The notes below the pieces were generated by a model that ran no database searches, was not told the DNA's origin, and worked only from the letters and a program-made list of their open reading frames with translations. The translations under genes and the position numbers were made by a program. Shown here piece by piece: positions 1-11,593 of a DNA stretch of 64,000 nt. The DNA is from Zanthoxylum bungeanum (Eukaryota > Streptophyta > Magnoliopsida > Sapindales > Rutaceae): positions 62,001-126,000 of the forward strand of contig SKCR01023749.1 in assembly GCA_019454045.1 (NCBI GenBank). The letters are read 5' to 3'. Position 1 is the stretch's first letter, and each line of letters begins with the position of its first letter.

Positions 1-470
1 GCCGTTTCCTAGAGTTTAAAATGATTGATTCCAAAACTGTGATAAGCCAAGTACAAGAACTGCAGATTATTCTAGCAGAAATTCATGCTGAGGGGATGAG
101 TTTAAGTGAAACCTTCCAAGTAGCCTCGATAATTGAGAAACTACCACCTGGTTGGAAAGATTTCAAGAATTATTTAAAGCATAAGCGAAAAGAAATGAGC
201 ATTGAAGACTTGGTTCTTAAGCTAAGAATTGAGGAAGATAACCGAGTTTCTGAAAAGAGAGGAATGACTCATGAGGCCAAAGCAAATGTTGTCGAACATG
301 GCCATAAGAACAAGAACCTCAAGAACAAAGGGTCAAAGATGGTCCTAAAGGAGGAGTTTCCAAGAAATCAAAATTTCAAGGAAAATGCTTCAACTGTGAC
401 AAAATGGGTCACAAGTCTTCTGAGTGCAGACTGCCGAAGAAGAAAAAGAAACAAGAGGCTAATGTGCTAG
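1..470 (+). pseudogene. copia gag C-terminal half (UBN2-like), partial
   Basis: The reading frame from about base 21 encodes a typical copia Gag segment: residues [12 protein letters not shown], then an amphipathic stretch ([15 protein letters not shown]), then a Lys-rich region. Gag packages element RNA into cytoplasmic virus-like particles. The N-terminus lies before the window. Near base 395-404 the frame shifts: the zinc-knuckle part ([11 protein letters not shown]) continues in the frame that opens at 404. The Met at 21 is internal to Gag and is not a real start. Confidence 0.75.
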
Positions 471-784
471 AAAACATGACTCAAGATGTTTCAGACATTA
501 ACCTTTCTGCTGTGGTTTCTGAGGTGAATCTGGTGGGTTCTAACCCAAGAGAGTGGTGGATTGATACTGGTGCCACTCGACATGTATGCTCAGACAAGAG
601 CATGTTTTCTTCATTTGAGCCTGCTGAAAATGGGGAAAAGATATACATGGGAAATTCAGCAACATCTGAGATAGAAGGTCAAGGAAAGGTGATTCTGAAG
701 ATGACCTCTGGGAAAGAGTTGACTCTGAACAATGTCTGTATGTACCTGAAATACGGAAGAATCTTGTGTCTGGATCGCTTCTGA
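404..784 (+). pseudogene. copia zinc knuckle end and aspartic protease
   Basis: This frame holds the second half of the Gag zinc knuckle (GHKSSEC followed by a KKKKK basic patch) and then a retropepsin-like protease with the catalytic motif DTGATRHV (about residues 53-60), preceded by WWI as is usual in copia elements. The protease would process the Gag-Pol polyprotein. The C-terminal part runs out of frame near 740-760, where the following pre-integrase region continues in the next frame. It therefore survives as a fragment between two frameshifts. Confidence 0.8.
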
Positions 785-2154
785 ACAAGCATGGATTCCG
801 GATGGTGTTCGAGTCTGATAAAGTAGTTTTGACTAAAAATGGGATGTATGTGGGAAAAGGGTATGTAACTGATGGGCTTTTTAAGCTCAATGTAATGGTT
901 GTTAAACCCAAAAATATCAATAAAGCTAGTTCTTCTGCTTATATTGTTGAGTATTCTAATCTTTGGCATGGTAGATTAGGACATGTTAATTTTAATTCAT
1001 TGCGAAAGTTAATTAACATGAATCATATTCCCAATTTTAAAATTGATAACAAACATAAGTGTGATACTTGTGTTGAGGCAAAACTAACAAGATCATCTTT
1101 TCATAGTATTGAAAGAAACTCTGAACCACTTGATCTAATTCATACCGATGTATGTGATTTTAATTCAATACAATCGAGAGGCGGTAATAAATATTTTATT
1201 ACCTTTATTGATGATTGCACAAGATTTTGCTATGTGTATTTAATGAAAAGCAAGGACGAAGCTATAGAGAAATTTGTTCTCTATAAGAATGAAGTTGAGA
1301 ACCAACTGAATAAAAGAATTAAGGAGTTAAGAAGTGATCGTGGTGGTGAGTATGTTTTCCCTTTTGAATCACTTTGTGAACAAAATGGAATCATACATCA
1401 AACCACAGCTCCTTATTCGCCTCAATCCAATGGGATTGCGGAACGTAAGAATCGTACCTTGAAAGAGATGATGAACGCTATGTTAATCAGCTCTGGCTTA
1501 CCTCAGACTATGTGGGGAGAAGCTGTCTTATCAGCTAATTACCTTTTAAATAAGGTACCACGGAAAGAAGCAGGGAAAACTCCTTATGAAATGTGGAAAG
1601 GAAGAGTACCTTCCTATAAATTCCTTCGAGTGTGGGGGTGTCTTGCCAAGGTAGTCATTCCTCCACCTAAAAAGGTGAAGATAGGACCAAAAACTGTTGA
1701 TTGCATTTTCATAGGATATGCTCATAACAGTAATGCTTATCGATTTCTTGTGCATGAGTCTAATGTACCAGATATTCACAAGAATACGATAATGGAATCG
1801 AGGAATGCATCCTTTTTCGAATACGTTTTTCCTTGTAAAACTAATTCGAATTCAGATGTGCACAAACGGGCACATGAGACTATCATTGAAGATAGTCAGG
1901 ACCGAGAACAAATTAATGTTCCAGAGGATCAACAAGTTGTTGAACCTGAACTAAGACGTAGCAAAAGAGCTAGAACGGAAAAATCATTTGGTCCAGATTT
2001 TCTGACATTTTTGCTAGAGAATGATCCTCAAAGCTATAACGAAGCTGTAAGGTCAGCTGATGGTGCCTTGTGGAAAGATGCCATCAATAGTGAAATTGAA
2101 TCCATCTTACAAAATCACACCTGGGAGTTAGTGAATCTTCCTCCCCGGATGTAA
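766..2154 (+). pseudogene. copia GAG-pre-integrase and integrase domains
   Basis: This open stretch of 462 codons begins in the protease/pre-integrase linker. It contains the pre-integrase motif WHGRLGHVNF with a downstream CDTCVEAK (an HHCC-type zinc site), then the integrase core. All three catalytic acidic residues are recognisable: D in HTDVCDF, D in LRSDRGGEY and E in NGIAERKNRT. The C-terminal part has the copia signature FIGYAHNSNAYRF. It ends at a stop just after LPPRM, where a frameshift separates it from reverse transcriptase. Integrase would insert the element cDNA into nuclear DNA. This is the best preserved domain of the copy. Confidence 0.85.
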
Positions 2155-2377
2155 ACCTTTAGGGTCCAAGTGGATTTTCAAAAGGAAAATAAAGGCAGAT
2201 GGATCAATTGACAAGTACAAAGCAAGACTTGTAATTAAAGGTTATAGACAACGTGAAGGTCTTGATTACTTTGATACTTATTCTCCTGTAACGAGAATAA
2301 ATTCCATAAGGATGATACTAGCGATTGCAGCGTTGCGCAATCTTGAGGTACATCAGATGGATGTGAAAACAGCCTTT

Positions 2378-2410
<33 letters not shown>

Positions 2411-3374
2411 GAACAACCTGAAGGTTTTATAGCTCCAGGACAAGAAAAGAAAGTCTGTAAGTTAGTTAAATCCTTGTATGGATTGAAACAAGCCCCGAAA
2501 CAGTGGCATAAAAAGTTTGATGACACCATGTTGGCAAATGGTTTCAAAATCAATGAATGTGATAAATGCATTTATGTCAGAGAGACAGAAGTTGGCTATG
2601 TCATTTTATGTCTCTACGTTGTGATGACATACTGATTGTCGGGAGTAATGTCAAAATGGTGAAATCTACCAAGAATATGCTGAAATCCAAGTTTGACATG
2701 AAAGACATGGGTCTTGCAGATGTCATTCTGGGAATAAAGATCTCGAGAAGTCCAGATGGACTTATTCTTGATCAGTCGCACTATGTGGACAAAATTCTTG
2801 GTAAATTCAACAATGATGATTCAGCTGTGGCTAGAACTCCCTTAGATGTGAGTTTACACCTATCAAAGAATAGGGAGATGGTATATCTCAAGTAGAATAC
2901 TCTAGAGTGATCGGGAGTTTGATGTATCTTTCGAGTTGTACAAGGCCTGATATAGCCTGTACAGTAAATAAGCTCAGCAGATATACGAGTAATCCAGGGG
3001 TTGATCACTGGAAAGCAATAGTGAGAGTACTTAGGTACTTACGTTTTACTCGTAATTATGGGTTGCACTATCATAGATATCCAGCTGTAGTCGAAGGATA
3101 CAGTGATGCTAATTGGATATCTGACATGAAAGACTCAAAGTCTACTAGTGGTTATGTGTTTACACTAGCAGGTGCAGCTATATCATGGAAATCCTCCAAA
3201 CAGACTGTGATAGCCAGATCTACAATGGAATCAGAATTCATTGCATTAGACAAGTGTGCTGAAGAAGCAGAATGGCTTCGAAATTTTCTAGAGGATATTC
3301 CAAGTTGGCCTAAGCCAGTGCCAGCAATTTGCATTCATTGCGATAGTCAATCTGCAATTGGAAGGGCACATAAC

Positions 3375-3415
<41 letters not shown>

Positions 3416-3551
3416 CAATACCGTTAGACAATTACTCTCTACTGGAGTTATTTCGATTGACTATGTAAAGTCAAAGGATAACATTGCGGATCCGCTAACC
3501 AAAGGGTTAAATAGAGAGTTAGTTGTGAAATCATCGAGGGGAAGGGACTAA
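2155..3551 (+). pseudogene. copia reverse transcriptase and RNase H, frameshifted
   Basis: Reverse transcriptase motifs are spread over three frames: MDVKTAFLNGDLDEEIYMEQPEGF and SLYGLKQAPKQW in the frame from 2312, KFDMKDMGLADVILGIKI in the frame from 2566, and [14 protein letters not shown] in the frame from 2907. The frame breaks at the catalytic YxDD site near 2615-2625, where an extra base leaves YVVMTY in one frame and CDDILIVG in the other. The last frame carries RNase H with [37 protein letters not shown] and ADPLTKGL, and ends at 3551. The break at the active site makes this copy inactive. Confidence 0.85.
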
Positions 3552-4173
3552 AGCCCATTAGATAAATGTTTATTACGAAGGAAAACCCAACCTTGTTGAC
3601 TGGAGATCCCAAGATCTAGGTTCAATGGGACAACCTACTCGTAAAAGACATAATTGGATCACTGTGGGGGGGTTACCCTCTAGTCCATTCCTATGATGAA
3701 ATGAAACAGTGATGCTCGTATGGATAGAGGTTAAGCAAAAGCTTTTAATGATTCTTATGCGTCGGGAATCCGAGCAGAGTATTACGAGATACTCTTAAAT
3801 AAGAAATCACCTATGTGAGAGAGAAGTGGGGCCGCTTCAAAGGGAATTGTACGGGGCACAATTTTTAGAAACTCTTGCAGAACCAGGTAGATGTTCATGG
3901 CCAAAATGAACATAATAATGAGAACTCAAATGTGTAGGTAAAATATCTGTGTGATATGTGTTCTCCAATTACATGAACGGCAGTACAGTTCAATGACATC
4001 GCGTCAACTGTCAGCCAGTAATGAGATATATTTTCACAAGGGAAGGTTCAAAGGCTGAGGCCTACCTATCCTATGCAGGTGTTGAACCGTTGAACTCTTC
4101 TAGGTCAAAATAAAATGTATTATAAAATATTTTTATTTGACGATTTTTCGCCAATTTCATTCATGTGGGGGAT
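3552..4173 (+). other. non-coding spacer between RNase H and 3' LTR, with polypurine tract
   Basis: No coding sequence is seen here. The stretch separates the RNase H stop from the LTR and ends in a purine-rich run (GTGGGGGA, about 4164-4172) immediately before the LTR's TG. In this position it would serve as the primer for plus-strand DNA synthesis. The 620-bp spacer is long for a copia element. Confidence 0.6.
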
Positions 4174-5281
4174 TGTTGGAAAAATGCTTATGAGTAAGCA
4201 TTTTGAGGCTCAATTTTAAGCATGATCCACTTCGTGTTAGTGGTTCTTATTGAATGATTCAGATACTCCTCCGTGAGTACTTCGAAATGGTATATTCATA
4301 TGCTTAAAATGGTGCTTGGGTGAATGAGAAATTGTTGCTCAAAGTTCAATTTTCTCTACAATTTTTCCAAGCCTTTTGTAATTCCATAACAACTAATTTA
4401 ATTAGTTTGGTGGTTACAATTCCATAAGTGCTAATTTAATTAGCTTGGTGGTTACATAGTTTAATTTCCATTAGTGCTAATTTAATTAGCTTAGTGGTTA
4501 CAACAATGTGTAACATCTCCCATTTATGAGATTTAATTGACAAGTTTATTTCCATTAATTGAGATGTGTTTTATTTTCCTATATAAACAACATCATTTCT
4601 TGTTTTCAAGATAGAGAATAAAAAAAAAAAAAAAACAGATTTCCTGTTTTGTTTTACAAGGAGAGTTCAAACACTTTGTTGTTCTTTTGGTGCGAGTTTG
4701 GTGGTGCCCTTGCTCGTGCGTTTTCCCGTTGTATCCTGGGAAACAATCGTCTCATGTTCTACTGCACCTACGGTAGGGGACGAATTTGTTTTAAGGATAT
4801 TGTTGTTTTTCAACAAGCCTCGGGAAGGTGAAGTGCCAGCCTCTGCCTCTGCCTCTGCCTTCAGCCTCTGCCTCTGACTGCCAGCCTCTGCCTCTGCCTC
4901 TGACTGCCAGCCTCTGCCTCTGCCTCTGCCTTCAGCCTCTGCCTCTGACTGCCAGCCTCTGCCTCTGCCATCAGCTTCAGCCTCTGCCTCTGCTGTTCAG
5001 CCTCTGCCTCTGCCTTCAGCCTCTGCCTCTGACTGCCAGCCTCTGCCTCTGTCTCTGCCTTCAGCCTCTGCCTCTGCTGTTCAGCCTCTGCCTCTGCCTC
5101 AGCATCTGCCTCTGCCTCTGCTGTTCAGCCTCTGCCTCTGCCTCTGCCTCTGCTGTTCAGCCTCTGCATCTGCTCATCAGCCCCTGCTTCCGCCGTTAGG
5201 GTCTGATCCGAAGTTTATTGTAATCACTGTCATATTTGGATTTCCCAATTACCGTGTAATAATTGTAATAGTTTTACGTAC
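4174..5281 (+). repeat. copia 3' LTR (right boundary uncertain)
   Basis: It begins TGTTGGAAAAATGC directly after the polypurine tract. It contains an imperfect repeated segment with CTAATTTAATTAG near 4390-4500, a TATA-like box (TATATAAA, 4580-4587), an A-run at 4620-4636 and then the GCCTCT array. The end near 5281 is a guess from the first plausible CA after the array. Confidence 0.6.
4836..5190 (+). repeat. interrupted GCCTCT hexanucleotide array
   Basis: About 355 bp consist almost entirely of GCCTCT hexamers in short runs, broken by the recurring linkers CTTCAG, GACTGCCAG and GCTGTTCAG. This gives a higher-order pattern rather than a pure microsatellite. One frame is open for 123 codons only because the repeat contains no stop; I do not regard it as a gene. 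It sits inside the transcribed half of the LTR. Confidence 0.85.
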
Positions 5282-6693
5282 AGAAAACTGAGAGAAGAAA
5301 TTGCTCTTGTTCATGCATGCGTGCTGGGTTTGAAAGAGTGAGAGATGTAGTTGTTGAAGATTTAGCCTTCTGCAGTCTGAAGAAACCCTAGTGATTGATC
5401 TCTTCCTCTTTGTTTGTTTGTCACCACAGGAGTCTGATGTAACAATGGCTAGGCTTAGATTCAGAAACTCCTCATTTTCTCCTATATCTTCCATTAGAGA
5501 GACTGAGAGATGTAGTTTTTAAAGATGTGAAGCTAATTTAGGACTTGAATGATGCGAAAGACAAGATCATGTTTTCAGCTTTTTATGGGTGGGGAGTGGT
5601 GAATATTAATATCGAATTCTTAGCTAATTATAGTTGATATTTTTATAGAAAGTTGAGATAATTAAAAATGTATATTTTGATTCTAAAGAATCTGTGTCTT
5701 AAGATCAAGAAAACATATACTAGATATGTTGTTTCAAAAATAAAATTACAAATAAAAATGCCATATGAAATCAAGTTATAAAATTACTAAACTAATTTAT
5801 TGTCGTCAACTTATCTCAGATTACCTGAATTTTGCGGACGTATGTTGTTTTAGACTGAGAGATCCATAAACATGAATAATATTTTTGTGTTTTTTTAAAG
5901 TTATGTGAATGTTGTCAGTTGTTTGTTTACTCTGTTTTGCTAAGTTTCTCTTTCCAACTGTGCACATCAGGGTAAATTAGGGATGAAAATAGGGACGTTC
6001 CGTGTTGGTTTCATCTCGTCTTGTCCTAAATCTTAATCAATTTTTTCAAAATCTCGAATTTCGATCAAAATTTGCAACGAAAAATCATCCCGAATTTTGA
6101 GTGGATTAATTATTTGAAAAATTTTTGTCTCAAATTTCATAACGAAAGATACCGGCTTCTTATGGGATTGGATCTGATATAAAAAAACTTGTGTTCTGTA
6201 GTTGTGAACAGAAAGTCTCGTGTAATAATGCATGTAATTTTGTTATGTATTTTATTATAGTGAGCTAGAGGACGAATAGTCTCTCGAGTCTCGCCTTTAG
6301 CCATTTGTAGTACTGCTTCAACCACAGGTCAAATGAATCACTCTTAAAGCAACTGCAGGGGCGCTTCTTTTTTCAAAACGGCTCACCATTTCCACTGAAA
6401 TATTATGTAATAGCTGTTTCAAGTGGAGATTTGTAATGTTCTTCATCTTTATGTCAATTGATTTTCTTCAAATAGGCGGAAAGTTACAAGCTTTTTGGTA
6501 CAAGATAGGAAACCATGTAAGCAATAGTAGCTATGCTTTGCTTCTCGTTTGATGATTGATGTTGCAGATATGCTCATCAGCTGACGAGCAGTAGTACTGC
6601 CCGTGAAGCAGCTCACGCTGTTGACCAGCCTCTCGAGCCAAAATTAAGGATTTTAAATTTAAGATATCATATATTTTTTAAAATTCGTTTAGA
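5282..6693. other. no recognisable gene; AT-rich, two short minus-strand ORFs
   Basis: Mostly AT-rich DNA. A minus-strand ORF at 5494-5249 starts MEDIGENEEFLNLSLAIVT and another at 6325-6137 starts MVEAVLQMAKGETRET. Both look more protein-like than random, but neither matches a family I can name; they could be decayed exons. A short segment (GAGAGATGTAGTT) occurs twice, near 5341 and 5506. Confidence 0.3.
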
Positions 6694-8881
6694 GTATATG
6701 TAACACCCCCGCCCCCTTAGGTAGGTAGAGGTGGGATGGAGACTTGAAACGGACGGAGTTTCCCCTGTAATATTGAGAAATTCTCCAAATACAAATAAAA
6801 TCAAAATTGAATAAAAATCCTCATATAAATAGGATCTCCATGATCCAACTCAAAAGAATATCCATGAAGAAAAGTAAACATTTTCCGTATCAAATAAAAG
6901 CTCAGTGCCTATAATCAAATAACAAATTCTCTCCAGACTGACATATCTAAAATTTTAGTCTCAAAACATAATAAAGATACTCTATTGTTGGCACAACCTT
7001 TCTCTACTGGTAAGAAATGATGATGAAACAACAAATGGAAGGAATGATCTACTAATCTGCTAAACCTGAAATGTTAAAGAAAGGGATAAGCTCACGCTTA
7101 GTGCAATGGATCACAACTTAGTACCGTGGATAAATAGGTAACAAGGTGGATCGAATAAGTTTTCATAATATAAATAAATACATAAAACATTAAATCCATA
7201 TATCAAATCTCATCTTTAATAAAACTCATTCTGCTCAAGAATATCTGTAAAAATAAGCTGCTCATTCATCTAATATGCACACTCTCGTGACAATACTGCA
7301 AAGCTGGCACCATGGGGCATCTACACGGCAATAACTGGCATCCGGAGCAAAAACTGGCAACGTGAGACCTCATCTCACGACAAATAATCTGGCACATATA
7401 TGTACACGGGGTGCATCCTAACATAAAATTCATTTCGAAAACACATGCTCATATATCTCAAATCATGCAAGTTTCTCATATATCACATACACATGATTTC
7501 AACATAATCAATATTCGATCTACACTTTCATAGCAAAATATAACTTTATAAAAATAAAATCATTTAATGTATTACCTTAAAAATTCATTTAAGAAAACAT
7601 ATATACTATATACTTTTGAAAACATCAATCTTACAAGCTTATCCACGCACCTGGTGAGCTGACTATATAGAAAAGAACTATGCAGCTCGATCATCCCCGC
7701 TTAAGGTATCATGATCACCTAAAGAGACAAAAGAATTTACTATAAACTGGTGAGCTGACTATAGAGAAAAGAACTATGCAGCTCGATCGTCCCCGCTTAA
7801 GGTATCATGATCACCTAAAGAGACAAAAGAATTTACTATAAGAAATATAATCCTAACTAGAATAGATGATATAATACGTAAGAAAAATGATTCGGTCGCT
7901 CTCGTAATCCTAACAAAAAGTGATTCCGATTATACAACCCATAATCATCAACTTACATTCAAATTATATTCTCAACATACACATCCACAATTTAATCCAA
8001 CATCACTAGCCTAATTCTCGAGCTTACAATAATTTCCCGCACACAAATCTTACTCGACCATATTTCCCGATAAGGTTCATCATTCACTTCTAACCACAAG
8101 ATAATCAATTATATGGCCTAAGCATGTAAACTAATCATGTTTTAAAGCTAATTCCGTTCCGAAATACATAACAGGTATAAATCGAATACAATGATAATTT
8201 ACACGAAAAGTTAGATTCGGAGGTCCGTTACTACTCGGAATGGTCGAGAAATCACGAAGGAATACACGGGAAGTTGGCGGTAACAAACTGTACGGCATGT
8301 GTGGGCCACACTTCGTTCGTCCAGGCCAAGCGTGGGCCTCACTCGCCGGTCGGACTCTAAGAATTTCGACGGCCGAATCTTCCCCTCATCCTCCCGGTTC
8401 CAATGCTGCTGACGGTTCGTCAATTGGAGTTCTGGATCAATGGGAAATCAAGAAAAACCTTTAAAAATTTCTTACCGGGATTTCTATGAAACTTGGGAGT
8501 TTCCCGCGATGAAGATACCACAAAAATAATTCTCTTGTCAAAATCTACGCTTTTCTCTCAAAGATTCAGTCCAAGTCGGCTTCAGATCGGACGGATCGAG
8601 ATCAATCTCTCTCTTTTTCTCATTTTTCTCTTTTCTTTCTATTTTTTTTCTCACGCCTATGACTTTCTCTCTCTCACGTTGGTGGCTGTTGTGTGTGGAA
8701 ATAAAGGGTTTGAAAAATAGGCTACAATGAGACAATTATTAATTGTTTCCCTAAACTTGTTCTTAACATCATTTTTAATTCCAATTTTCACAAACTTAAC
8801 AATTTAGCCCCTAAATTTCAAATATGCCCAATGTAATAAATTAAAATATGGGTAAAAATAAATTGGGGGTGCTAAGGTATA
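6694..8881. mobile_element. probable solo LTR (6699-8876) with TSD GTATA
   Basis: The segment starts TGTAACACCCCC at 6699 and ends GGGGGTGCTAAG at 8876, a decayed inverted copy of its own start. This TGTAACACCC...GGGTGTTACA type of terminus is common on plant Ty3/gypsy LTRs. It is flanked by the identical 5-bp direct repeat GTATA (6694-6698 and 8877-8881). No gag, pol, PBS or PPT lies inside, so a solo LTR left by LTR-LTR recombination is the simplest reading. The T-to-G direction cannot be fixed; the run of short AG repeats on the minus strand near 8600-8680 suggests minus orientation. A non-autonomous element of another class is the alternative. Confidence 0.6.
7651..7842. repeat. 96-bp tandem duplication inside the solo LTR
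   Basis: Two nearly identical 96-bp units (7651-7746 and 7747-7842) start CTGGTGAGCTGACTAT. They differ at only a few positions, such as ATATAG/ATAGAG and GATCATC/GATCGTC. The high identity suggests a duplication younger than the rest of the LTR. Confidence 0.9.
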
Positions 8882-10668
8882 TAAAATTTAAGACTGCCCT
8901 CTAGTAGTGCAGTTCTAGATAGAAAATAAGCAATGTTAGCTTGCATATTTTGTTAAGAAGTCGACAATAAGACATTACGGTAATTATCATTATGATTTGT
9001 TATAATTCTAACAATAATTCCTATTGTTTTATTTTCTTCCTTCATATCTGGTGAACTTATTATTATTTGTGTACGTGTCATAATTACACCAAATAAAAAA
9101 GGTATATTTTGATTCTAAAGAATTTGTGTCTTAGCTAATTCTGGCCGATTATGTGTTGATGAATTACTGATTTAGTTCAATTAGGTCTGTGTGTCAATAT
9201 GTTATTTTATGTTGGTTGTGGTACTGGTTTTATTCTTTCAGAAGCTGGTTTTTGTATTGGGTATTATGAGATTGTTAAGAGACGGTTTTGTATTGGGTAT
9301 TTCTGTTGGCTGGGTTTTGTGTTGGGTATTATGAGATCGTTGAGAGACCTAACAAGTTGCTGCTAATTGTGTTATAGTGAATTAACAAGTTGCTGCTAAT
9401 TATGTTATAGTGAATTAAACTTAACTGACTTTAAAGCAGTTAACAAGTTTTATTATGACTATTTCATGTTTATGTACAAGTAATACAATAACCCATTTTA
9501 TTTTAATATGGACGGTTCACTTTGACCGCTGTAAGCTTGGTGAATGCAGAATTATTCTCTATGAACCAGGATATCCAGGCACAGGTTACAAAAGTTGTAG
9601 CTAAACTTTTCGAGGTTAGTTCCCTTGGCTATGCATTCAGCTCGATTGCCATGGTCACATTTGTATGCCGCTTTGTCCCTCTAATTGCAAGGACTATTTT
9701 GCTCATCATTTGAGATTATTATGTTTGTTTTGTAAAGAATCGAGTGCATGTGCATCAGTCACCCAACAAAGGATTTAACTATGAAAACAAAACGTTAGCG
9801 CATATTTGCCTGCACCAAGTTCCATGGTGAAGCAATAGAGTGGAAACATATAAAAAATTTCTATCCTTTCCTTTCAAGTTTCTCACTCGATTAGAATAGC
9901 TATAGCTAACATTTTATTCTATTCATTATTTGTTCAGCTTAATTGGCAGTGACCATTTTCTTTTTGCCTGCAATGCATTACTCTTTCAATTCATTTTATT
10001 CTATATATGAAAGTATTAATATCTAATTAGCATTAATTTTGACATAGTTATTTAGTAGCAATCCAAACATAACTAATTAACGGTTTTGACAATTAATGAA
10101 GTTATTATTATTTTAAGGAAATCATCATTTCCTCCTACCCTAGTTAGTTCGGTAATACAATTTAACTAACGTTTTCAACATATTATTAAGAGATTTCAAA
10201 TAATCTTATCTTAAAATATATTTTTATTATGATTTTAACACTTCTAAATTTGCACTTAAGTTGTTAGCATGCATATTAATGTATTTTATGATGATCTATG
10301 CATGGATTAAATATTTAAATAAATTGATTGTAGCTCGGTCTCTCACTTTCTCGTAGGTCGCATCTCGCAGCTCGACAGCCCAACCACTATCCACAATCAC
10401 CTCATCAAGCATCAGGTGCTTGTTGTTTTTCTTGAATTTTGTTCTGTTTTGGTTGTTTTACTTATAGTGGTCCAGTAAAGACTTGAGCATTTACTTATAG
10501 ATGATAAAGAATATCTTGCAGTTCGCACATATATTTTGTTGAATTGCGAGGAAATTAAACCTTATATTGAGTAACTGTGGTTAATTTTATGAATTTTTAT
10601 AAGTTTATTGCACATTAATTTAATAATAAGTATCTTATAAAAGATAACATATTCTGTTTGTTAGTGTG
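8882..10668. other. no recognisable gene
   Basis: AT-rich DNA. A short + strand ORF at 9522-9713 (starts MTAVSLVNAELF) has no family I recognise. Around 9244-9350 there are degenerate repeats of TTTTGTATTGGGTATT. No left terminus for the CACTA element could be found here. Confidence 0.35.
9351..9416. repeat. 33-bp direct tandem repeat, two copies
   Basis: The units 9351-9383 and 9384-9416 (start AACAAGTTGCTGCTAATT) are the same except for one G/A difference. Confidence 0.9.
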
Positions 10669-11593
10669 TACATTGCGGAGTTAAGGGAAACTCAACGAGG
10701 TATTGATGAAGTTGTGGTTGACAACAAACTTGACCAAGAATTCGTATTATGATTCGAAACATATGTTATTATAAAACAAAAAAATTATTGTATTTTATAA
10801 TTTATAAATAAAAGCTTATGGAAATATGTTATTCAAATTATTATCTTGTGTAGGCACGTAATCTATCCTCGAACATCTCTAAAAGATTCATAAAGGACTT
10901 AGCAAAGTGGCCATTGCGAAAAGTCAAAATATTCCCGGTATATTATTTGAATGGATACAAGTTTCACACGGAACATCACATTTTAGATAGTGCGACAATG
11001 AATAGCGGTGTTGCATTAAGGGATTTAATCATAGTGCAAATGAGACAGATTATTACAACGTGTTATTGGAAGTTGTTCAGTTAGAGTTTCTTGCCTTACC
11101 GATTAAAAGAACAGTATTATTCAAGTGTAAATGATTCGATCTGACTCCGAATGTTGGTACACAAATTCACAAGCAATACAAGATTGTAGATGTGCATCAT
11201 AAAAGGAGTTATCGAAAATATGATCTGTTTATTATGGCAGGGCAAGTGTATTACACCACTTATCCAACCATATGAAAAAATCTAAGCGATTGGTGGTCTG
11301 TGTCTAAATTAAAAGCATGTGCTGTTGTTGAAGTGCCTGAACCATCTTTGACAACCTCGATGTCACATGGAGTTGCGTTTAAAGAGGATGTTGTAGAAAT
11401 GCATGCAATAGAAATTGTGGCAGATTCTGAACCTGAGCGATTAATTGGTGAAGATGACAACTATATCGATATTAAGGACATGGATATTGAGGAAGATGAT
11501 GAGCCAGAAATAGAAATAGAATCAGATGAAGAATCTGAAGAATTGGAGGAAAATGAAGATGATGAACAATTTGATGATTTAGACAATGAGTAG
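10669..11593 (+). pseudogene. TNP2-type CACTA transposase C-terminus (DUF4216), degenerate
   Basis: Translating across short frames gives the DUF4216 pattern: YYLNGYKFHTEHH near 10940, then a segment resembling EVVQLEFLALPIKRTVLFKC, then TPNVGTQIHKQYKIVDVHHKRSY, KYDLFIMAGQVYY and SDWWSVSKLKACAVVEVPEP. The order and spacing are those of plant CACTA transposase tails. The last part is open from 11300 to 11593 and ends in a long acidic tail (EEDDEPEIEIESDEESEE), also usual for this family. In-frame stops (for example after FKCK) and frameshifts show it is dead. A remnant resembling the preceding segment lies near 10670-10750, followed by an intron-like gap to about 10857. Confidence 0.8.

Larger units (their letters stand above)
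1..5281 (+). mobile_element. Ty1/copia LTR retrotransposon, 5' end outside the window
   Basis: The domain order gag, zinc knuckle, protease, integrase, reverse transcriptase, RNase H is that of Ty1/copia. The 5' LTR, PBS and start of gag lie left of the window. The coding part is broken into six overlapping frames, so the copy cannot make a complete polyprotein. A 620-bp spacer and a purine tract precede a 3' LTR that starts at 4174. The right end of that LTR is uncertain because no second LTR is visible for comparison; 5281 is placed at a CA after a T-rich stretch and could be wrong by a few hundred bases. Confidence 0.85.

Noticed and set aside
4828..5199. 123-codon frame of Leu/Pro/Cys repeats
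   Set aside because: It follows directly from the GCCTCT array, which has no stop in that frame; there is no independent coding signal.
5249..5494. Minus-strand ORF beginning MEDIGENEEFLNLSLAI as a host gene exon
   Set aside because: It looks protein-like, but I could not place it in a family, and no adjoining exon, splice site pair or promoter was evident.
8903..8915. AGTAGTG as a possible CACTA terminus
   Set aside because: The adjoining bases do not resemble the verified right terminus (CACTATAAGAAAA) and there are no subterminal repeats nearby.
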